This document shows, in pieces, positions 5,277 through 8,955 of a DNA stretch of 8,955 nt. The position numbers and the translations under genes are program-made. The notes beneath the pieces are model-generated. The model saw only the letters and a program-made list of their open reading frames with translations, made no database searches and was not told the origin of the DNA. The stretch is from positions 1 to 8,955 of the forward strand of contig JAAZBY010000670.1 in the NCBI GenBank assembly GCA_012513595.1, read 5' to 3'. The stretch's first letter is position 1. Each line of letters opens with the position of its first letter. Source of the stretch: Chloroflexota bacterium. Its GTDB lineage: Bacteria > Chloroflexota > Anaerolineae > UBA1429.

Positions 5277-5492
5277 TTACTCCTCGTCGTCCTCTTCTTC
5301 GTCTTCGTCCTCGTCTTCGTCCTCGTCGTCCTCATCCCACTCGTCCTCGTAGGCAAAGTCGAGTTCGAGGGGGTTGCGGTAGACGACTTCGAGGCGAGCA
5401 TGGCACTCCGGACACTCGACCCGCTGGCCGAGAGTCGGGTTGCCCCGCACCATGAACTCCTCGTCACACGCGGGGCATACTGCATACGGCAT
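5277..5492 (-). CDS. LysW-like zinc-ribbon protein with long acidic C-terminal tail
   Basis: This 71-residue protein has two CxxC knuckles (C6PAC9 and C27PEC30) in the spacing of the LysW/ArgW amino-group carrier family. It also has the family's ECPECHARLEVV (26-37) and NPLELDFA (40-47). LysW is a small carrier whose C-terminal Glu (ending EDWGE) is joined to the amino group of alpha-aminoadipate or glutamate, shielding the intermediate in lysine, ornithine or arginine synthesis. Here the equivalent region reads EDEWDE (49-54, W52) but the chain continues with nearly pure Asp/Glu to a final Glu71. No LysX/ArgX ligase or other pathway gene is in the window, so a carrier role is uncertain. It could instead be a general zinc-ribbon protein of this fold. 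The ATG is preceded by GGGAGG with 7 bases spacing. Confidence 0.72.
   Translation of the reverse strand: MPYAVCPACDEEFMVRGNPTLGQRVECPECHARLEVVYRNPLELDFAYEDEWDEDDEDEDEDEDEEEDDEE
5280..5345. repeat. Triplet-biased low-complexity tract encoding the acidic tail
   Basis: The plus strand here is built almost wholly from GTC, CTC and TTC triplets, i.e. GAC/GAG/GAA codons on the minus strand. It includes a perfect tandem 12-mer CGTCTTCGTCCT at 5300-5311 and 5312-5323. Such tracts can change length by replication slippage, here in multiples of three bases without breaking the frame. Confidence 0.75.
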
Positions 5493-5549
5493 GTCTGATC
5501 CTCCCGATCACGCTAGCATCTGTGGCCCTGAATCCGGCCTAGAGCGAGG

Positions 5550-5580
5550 ATAACAGACTCCTGTGCAATTCCCGTGTCAG
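5550..5580 (-). promoter_or_regulatory. Weak candidate promoter of the LysW-like gene
   Basis: On the minus strand, CTGACA (5580-5575, 5/6 match to TTGACA) is followed after 19 bases by TGTTAT (5555-5550, 4/6 match to TATAAT). The spacer is long, so this is tentative. It would give a leader of about 50 bases. Confidence 0.25.
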
Positions 5581-5608
5581 CAACGTGCCAATCGCCGGTC
5601 GATGCGCC

Positions 5609-5624
5609 CGGGGCCTGTGCCCCG
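5609..5624 (-). terminator. GC hairpin downstream of the response-regulator gene
   Basis: CGGGGC (5609-5614) and GCCCCG (5619-5624) form a perfect 6-bp stem with a CTGT loop, starting 22 bases past the regulator's stop codon on the minus strand. No U-tract follows. It would separate the regulator transcript from the LysW-like gene. Confidence 0.4.
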
Positions 5625-5646
5625 TTGACACTCTTGGTAGACGGAA

Positions 5647-6330
5647 TCAGTGCTCGGGCACCTCCAGGCGGTAGCCGATGCCCGGATCGGTGATGATATG
5701 CTGCGGGCGCCTGGGGTCGGCCTCGACCTTGCCACGCAGGCGGCGCACCAGGCCCCGCACCAGCTCCATGCCTCCAGCGCCCTCGAACCCCCAGACGCGC
5801 TCGACGATCGTCTCGGTGGGCACCGTCTGGCCGGGGAACATCATCAGGGTGTGGAGGAGGCGGTACTCCAGCTGCGTGAGGCGGCGGCTGGCGCGTGAGC
5901 CGATCTGCACCATGCGGCCGGCGGGGTCCAGCCGCAACGATCCCACCACGAACGAGGGGAGCGCCCCGCTGACCGCCCCACTGGAGCGACGCAGCAGGGC
6001 CCGCAACTGGCCGATCAGGAGGCGGGCGCTGAAGGGGCGCACCGTCACCAGGTCCGCCCCGGCGTCGTAGGCCTCCACGAGCTCGTCCTCATCCGTCGAG
6101 CTGCTCAACACCAGGAGGCAGGCGCTGCTATCCTGCCGCACGCGCAGCACCTGCGAGCGTGGCGACCCGGACCGGGAGGCGAGCAGGATGACCGCGGCCT
6201 CCTGTTCGGCCAGCACCTTGAGCCCGGCATCGAGCGTCGCCGCTGACGACACGGTCAGCCCCGCGCGCTGCAGGACCAATCGCAGGACCACCGTCTCTTC
6301 GAGGTCATCACAGATCAAGAGTGCCTGCAT
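5647..6330 (-). CDS. OmpR/PhoB-type winged-helix regulator with degenerate receiver domain
   Basis: This 227-residue protein has a receiver-like domain (about 1-115) joined to a C-terminal winged helix (about 130-223). The latter is recognised by LTQLEYRLLHTLMMFPGQ (151-168), IVERVWG (175-181), the recognition helix LVRGLVRRLRGKVE, and the wing end PGIGYRLEVP. In a normal receiver an Asp at the end of strand 3 accepts phosphate. Here strand 3 reads VILLA-SRSG (47-55), with A51 where Asp is expected. The conserved Thr is Ser (S76/S77) and the switch Lys is Arg (R98, in VRPF). The acidic pair D8-D9 remains. Phosphorylation by a histidine kinase is therefore unlikely; it is probably an atypical, constitutive or ligand-controlled DNA-binding regulator. 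No kinase gene is adjacent. It lies 41 bp behind the bis-heme membrane protein gene, most likely in one operon. AAAGGG 5 bases before the ATG may be its ribosome binding site. Confidence 0.9.
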   Translation of the reverse strand: MQALLICDDLEETVVLRLVLQRAGLTVSSAATLDAGLKVLAEQEAAVILLASRSGSPRSQVLRVRQDSSACLLVLSSSTDEDELVEAYDAGADLVTVRPFSARLLIGQLRALLRRSSGAVSGALPSFVVGSLRLDPAGRMVQIGSRASRRLTQLEYRLLHTLMMFPGQTVPTETIVERVWGFEGAGGMELVRGLVRRLRGKVEADPRRPQHIITDPGIGYRLEVPEH

Positions 6331-6371
6331 GCGACCCTTTGCCTCCGTCAGTCAGTGTGGCCGACCAGGTC

Positions 6372-7001
6372 TTACCCTGCCGGGGCAGGCCGCGGCCGGC
6401 GCGCGGCAACGCGACGCATCTTGCGGCGTTTGGCCACAAAAGCCGCCAGGATCGCCAAGGCCATGGCCAAGGCCGTCGCGCGCGCCGCAACACGGGTGAG
6501 ATCAGTCCCCAGGAGCAGGGCATGCACCGTCGCCATCCAGAACGCGACATAGGTCAGCCAGTGAACGAGGCGCCAGCGGCGCCCGAGGGCCGCCCTGCGG
6601 AACCCCGCCAGCGCCGCGATGGCCAGCAGCACCAGGGCCGGCCGTCCGGCGAAAGTCCAGATCACCCGCCATGAGCTCAGATCCGGGACGAGAGCCCTCA
6701 GATCGCCGAGATAGAGGGTATAGAACAGCGGGTGCAGCGTAAGGCAGCCGAGCGACGAGAGCGCCAGCGTGTGGTGCAGGCGCAGGAACGGCCGGCCAAA
6801 GAACCGCGCCAGTTCGGCCACGTACAGGGAAGAAAGTGCGGAAACGAAAACGCCACCATAGCCCAGCAGCCCCATGGCGCGCACCGCACCGTACAGGGGC
6901 GTTCCCGGCGGCGCCAGGGCCAACAACAAGCCCACCACGCCCAGTAGCACCAGGGGCACCGGTGCCAGCCACCACAGGCTGCGCCGTCGTGACCGCTGCA
7001 T
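6372..7001 (-). CDS. Ferric-reductase-like (FRD/MsrQ-type) bis-heme transmembrane protein
   Basis: This 209-residue membrane protein has about six helices (roughly 10-30, 43-63, 77-98, 112-133, 146-165, 170-190), with an Arg-rich N-terminus and a very basic C-terminus likely to lie inside. Its histidines form the ferric-reductase pattern: H76/H77 with H90 in one helix (13-14 residues apart), and H147 with H160 in a later helix (13 apart). Each pair of levels would hold two b-type hemes stacked across the membrane. It stops before any FAD or NAD(P)H-binding domain, as in MsrQ/YedZ, the heme subunit that feeds electrons to the methionine sulfoxide reductase MsrP. No msrP-like gene is visible, so the electron partner is unknown. 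GAAGGGAGG precedes the ATG with good spacing, and a promoter with a palindrome lies directly upstream. The regulator gene follows after 41 bp. Confidence 0.83.
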   Translation of the reverse strand: MQRSRRRSLWWLAPVPLVLLGVVGLLLALAPPGTPLYGAVRAMGLLGYGGVFVSALSSLYVAELARFFGRPFLRLHHTLALSSLGCLTLHPLFYTLYLGDLRALVPDLSSWRVIWTFAGRPALVLLAIAALAGFRRAALGRRWRLVHWLTYVAFWMATVHALLLGTDLTRVAARATALAMALAILAAFVAKRRKMRRVAARRPRPAPAG

Positions 7002-7035
7002 CGCAGGCCTCCCTTCCTTCGGGCCGCTTCAGCAT

Positions 7036-7047
7036 GATGGTACCATC
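7036..7047. repeat. Perfect 12-bp palindrome on the ferric-reductase-like promoter
   Basis: GATGGTACCATC equals its own reverse complement and contains the whole predicted -10 hexamer, 35 bases upstream of the start codon. This is a likely operator position. Confidence 0.55.
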
Positions 7048-7064
7048 GGCAACGCACAGGTCAA
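7037..7064 (-). promoter_or_regulatory. Candidate promoter of the bis-heme protein/regulator operon
   Basis: On the minus strand, TTGACC (7064-7059, 5/6 match to TTGACA) is followed after 16 bases by TACCAT (7042-7037, 4/6 match to TATAAT). Transcription would start near 7030, leaving a leader of about 30 bases that holds the ribosome binding site. Confidence 0.5.
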
Positions 7065-7102
7065 GGGGCCATCACCCGCGTCGGCCGCATGGCTCCAGTC
7101 GA

Positions 7103-7131
7103 TGGACGCCCCAGGGCGCGCCAGGTACACT
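7103..7131 (+). promoter_or_regulatory. Candidate promoter of the DUF4038 gene
   Basis: TGGACG (7103-7108, 4/6 match to TTGACA) and TACACT (7126-7131, 4/6 match to TATAAT) are 17 bases apart. The gene start is about 65 bases past the predicted transcription start. The same 8-mer GTACACTG occurs here and in the palindrome at 5142-5153. Confidence 0.35.
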
Positions 7132-7191
7132 GTCCCGCATGGGCCAAAGGGGCCGTTGCGGCGCCAACCAAGCACCATCCCAGCGAGAGGC

Positions 7192-7197
7192 GGAGGG
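7192..7197 (+). promoter_or_regulatory. Ribosome binding site of the DUF4038 gene
   Basis: GGAGGG ends 4 bases before the ATG at 7202, a short but usable distance. It supports this start, which gives a protein without a signal peptide. Confidence 0.6.
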
Positions 7198-7201
7198 ACG
7201 C

Positions 7202-8955
7202 ATGCCAGAACAGGCCGGCGACACGGGGACGCGCACCGTGCGCGTGTGGGAAAGGGTCGAAATCACGCTCCAGGCCGCGCGCGACTATGCCAACCCCTAC
7301 ACCGACGTCGAGGCCTGGGTAACCCTGACAGGCCCGGCGGGCGCACGGCGGGCCTACGGGTTCTGGGACGGCGGCCGCACGTTCCGCGTGCGCGTGATGG
7401 CAGATGCCCCCGGCACTTGGCGGTGGGAGAGCGGCGCGAGCCAGGACGATCGCGGGCTTGCTGGGCAGCGGGGCGCCTTTACCGCGGTTCCCTGGAGCGC
7501 CGCCGAGTGCGCCAAGAATCCCTGCCGGCGCGGCATGCCCCGCCCCACGCCCAACGGCCACGCCCTCCAGTATGCGGACGGCACGCCGTGCTTCCTGATC
7601 GGCGACACGTGGTGGGCCACGCCGACCTTCCGCTTCCCCTGGGTTGAGCAGGCGCACGCCGGCCCGCCCCACCCCGGGATGAGCTTTCAGGACATGGTCC
7701 GCCTGCGCAAGGCACAGGGGTTCAACTGCATCGCCATGATCGCCGCCTTCCCCAACTGGGCGAACGACGGCCAGCCCGCCCGCCTCATCGCCGCGGACGG
7801 CACGCCGATCCGCGCTGCCTGGCAGCAGGCCGGCACCGAGAGCGCCAAGGATATGCACAACGAGGGGGGCCGGCCCTTCGCGTTCCCCGGCCGGGTGCCC
7901 GGGTACGAGGCCGTCTTCCCAGACATTGACAGGATCAACCCGACCTACTTTCAGTATATGGACCGCAAGGTGAACTATCTCAACGCCCAGGGGTTCATCC
8001 CCTTCATCGAGGTAGCCCGTCGCGACGCCAGCCCGGCCTGGAAGGCCCACTACGCCTGGCCCGAGTCGTACGCGCGTTATATCCAGTACGTGTGGAGCCG
8101 CTATCAGGCCAATATCTGCATCCTCAGCCCCATCCACTTTGACACGCCGTCGCACAGCATCTCTTTCCGCGATTTCAACCTGGCCGCCAAAGCCGTGGTC
8201 CGCAAAGGGGTGCCGGCCTTTGGCACGCTCCTTTCCTGCAACTCGGCCGGCTCCAGCCTGCTGAACTTTGGCGGTGATGACGAGGCCGGCTGGCTGCAGC
8301 TGCACCAGATCGGCAACCTGCGCGACCACAACAGCCACTGGCTCTTGACGCACATCTATGAGCAGGCCGTCCCGCCGCGCCCGGCGCGGAACGGCGAGCC
8401 CTTCTACCCCGGTTGGCCCCCCGGTACTGAGGTCGCGCCCGGCTCGGCTGAGGCGGACCTCTACGCGCGCTCGGGCATGTACGGCAGCGTCCTGTCGGGC
8501 GGGCTGGCCGGCCACATCTATGGCTGCGTCGGCCTGTGGGGCGGCGACGTCGAGGAGCCGGCGCCCTACAAGACCTGGGAGGCGCTGACCTGGCAGTCCG
8601 GCGCGCAGATGCAGCACCTGAGAGCGTTCGTCCTGTCCACCGGCACCCGCTACCAGGAACTGGTCCCCAGGGCCGATTACATCTACCCCAACAAGTCCTC
8701 GGGAGTGACGGGCAATCGCGGCTGGGCCTACTGCGCGACGACGCCCGACCTCAGCCTGGTGCTTGTCTACTTGGAGGCGGACTGCCCGCGCGCCACCCTA
8801 CGCGCCGTGCCGTTCGGCGCCGCCTACCGGGCGGACTGGTTCAACCCCAGGACGGGCGAATGGCTCCCGGCAGAGACGCTGCGCGCCAACGCCTTCTGCG
8901 AGGTGCTGCTGCCGAGCCAGCCCGACGGTGAGGACTGGGCCCTGCGCCTCGAGGC
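7202..8955 (+). CDS. DUF5060 + DUF4038 (apiosidase/GH140-like) glycosidase-like protein, 3' partial
   Basis: The frame is open from ATG 7202 to the window edge, giving 584 codons with no stop. Residues about 12-95 match the beta-sandwich DUF5060 domain (VRVWERVEITL, YANPYTDVEAW, GFWDGGRTFRVRV, APGTWRWES). The DUF4038 TIM-barrel domain follows, from RGMPRPTPNGHALQYADGTP through FLIGDTWW (131-138). It includes RLRKAQGFNCI, the acidic candidates FIEVARRD (E270) and PIHFDTPSHS (D314), and GGLAGHIYG near the barrel end. The last visible part, with WFNPRTGEW near 546-554, resembles the C-terminal beta domain (Collagen_bind_2 type) that follows DUF4038. Relatives include apiosidases acting on rhamnogalacturonan-II side chains, but the family is broad and the substrate cannot be assigned. 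The first residues MPEQAGDTGTRT are not a signal peptide, so it appears cytoplasmic. The gene is divergent from the bis-heme protein gene. Confidence 0.87.
   Translation, partial: MPEQAGDTGTRTVRVWERVEITLQAARDYANPYTDVEAWVTLTGPAGARRAYGFWDGGRTFRVRVMADAPGTWRWESGASQDDRGLAGQRGAFTAVPWSAAECAKNPCRRGMPRPTPNGHALQYADGTPCFLIGDTWWATPTFRFPWVEQAHAGPPHPGMSFQDMVRLRKAQGFNCIAMIAAFPNWANDGQPARLIAADGTPIRAAWQQAGTESAKDMHNEGGRPFAFPGRVPGYEAVFPDIDRINPTYFQYMDRKVNYLNAQGFIPFIEVARRDASPAWKAHYAWPESYARYIQYVWSRYQANICILSPIHFDTPSHSISFRDFNLAAKAVVRKGVPAFGTLLSCNSAGSSLLNFGGDDEAGWLQLHQIGNLRDHNSHWLLTHIYEQAVPPRPARNGEPFYPGWPPGTEVAPGSAEADLYARSGMYGSVLSGGLAGHIYGCVGLWGGDVEEPAPYKTWEALTWQSGAQMQHLRAFVLSTGTRYQELVPRADYIYPNKSSGVTGNRGWAYCATTPDLSLVLVYLEADCPRATLRAVPFGAAYRADWFNPRTGEWLPAETLRANAFCEVLLPSQPDGEDWALRLE

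Noticed and set aside
4652..5455. Plus-strand 267-codon frame
   Set aside because: It is antisense to the FKBP and LysW-like genes and crosses their intergenic regions. No plausible domain was found.
5625..5630. TTGACA on the plus strand as a -35 box
   Set aside because: No suitable -10 follows at 16-18 bases and no plus-strand gene lies downstream.
7061..8617. Long open frame (518 codons) on the minus strand
   Set aside because: It lies wholly antisense to the DUF5060/DUF4038 gene, which has recognisable domains. High GC keeps the opposite strand free of stops, and its translation shows no recognisable domain.

Overview
The window is high-GC DNA with tightly packed genes, GTG as well as ATG starts, and clear purine-rich ribosome binding sites. 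A Pro/Ala/Thr-rich linker in front of Asp-box repeats, a lipoprotein-type SagB-like nitroreductase, an enlarged TspO-like membrane protein, and a DUF5060/DUF4038 glycosidase-like protein together suggest a bacterium of the Chloroflexota (Anaerolineae-like). This is an inference from gene style only. No rRNA, tRNA, CRISPR array, transposase or phage gene was seen.

Layout. (1) 1-1191, plus strand: the 3' part of a protein with a low-complexity linker and sialidase-type Asp-box repeats, running in from outside the window. (2) 1247-1690, minus: a Fur-family metalloregulator, convergent with (1). It is divergent from (3) 1825-2952, plus: a Gfo/Idh/MocA-fold, GH109-like protein. That is followed 48 bp later by (4) 3001-3729, plus: a predicted lipoprotein nitroreductase of the SagB/ThcOx type. 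(5) From 7001 back to 3750 there are five co-directional minus-strand genes: a six-helix bis-heme ferric-reductase-like membrane protein, an OmpR-type regulator with a degenerate receiver, a LysW-like zinc-ribbon protein with a very acidic tail, a SlyD-like FKBP prolyl isomerase, and a TspO/MBR-like membrane protein. (6) 7202-8955, plus: a DUF5060 + DUF4038 (apiosidase/GH140-like) protein running off the right edge.

How they may work together. Fur, the bis-heme membrane protein, the TspO-like protein, the flavin-dependent nitroreductase and the SlyD-like chaperone all have ties to metal, heme or redox homeostasis. The Gfo/GH109-like and DUF4038 proteins belong to carbohydrate use. The link between these genes is position only and is not demonstrated. 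The most notable points are the regulator that lacks the phospho-acceptor Asp, the LysW-like protein that continues about 19 acidic residues past the usual C-terminal EDWGE-type end, and perfect 12-bp palindromes sitting on two predicted promoters. There is also a tandem 11-bp repeat on the predicted fur promoter, and GC-rich hairpins without U-tracts at nearly every gene end.
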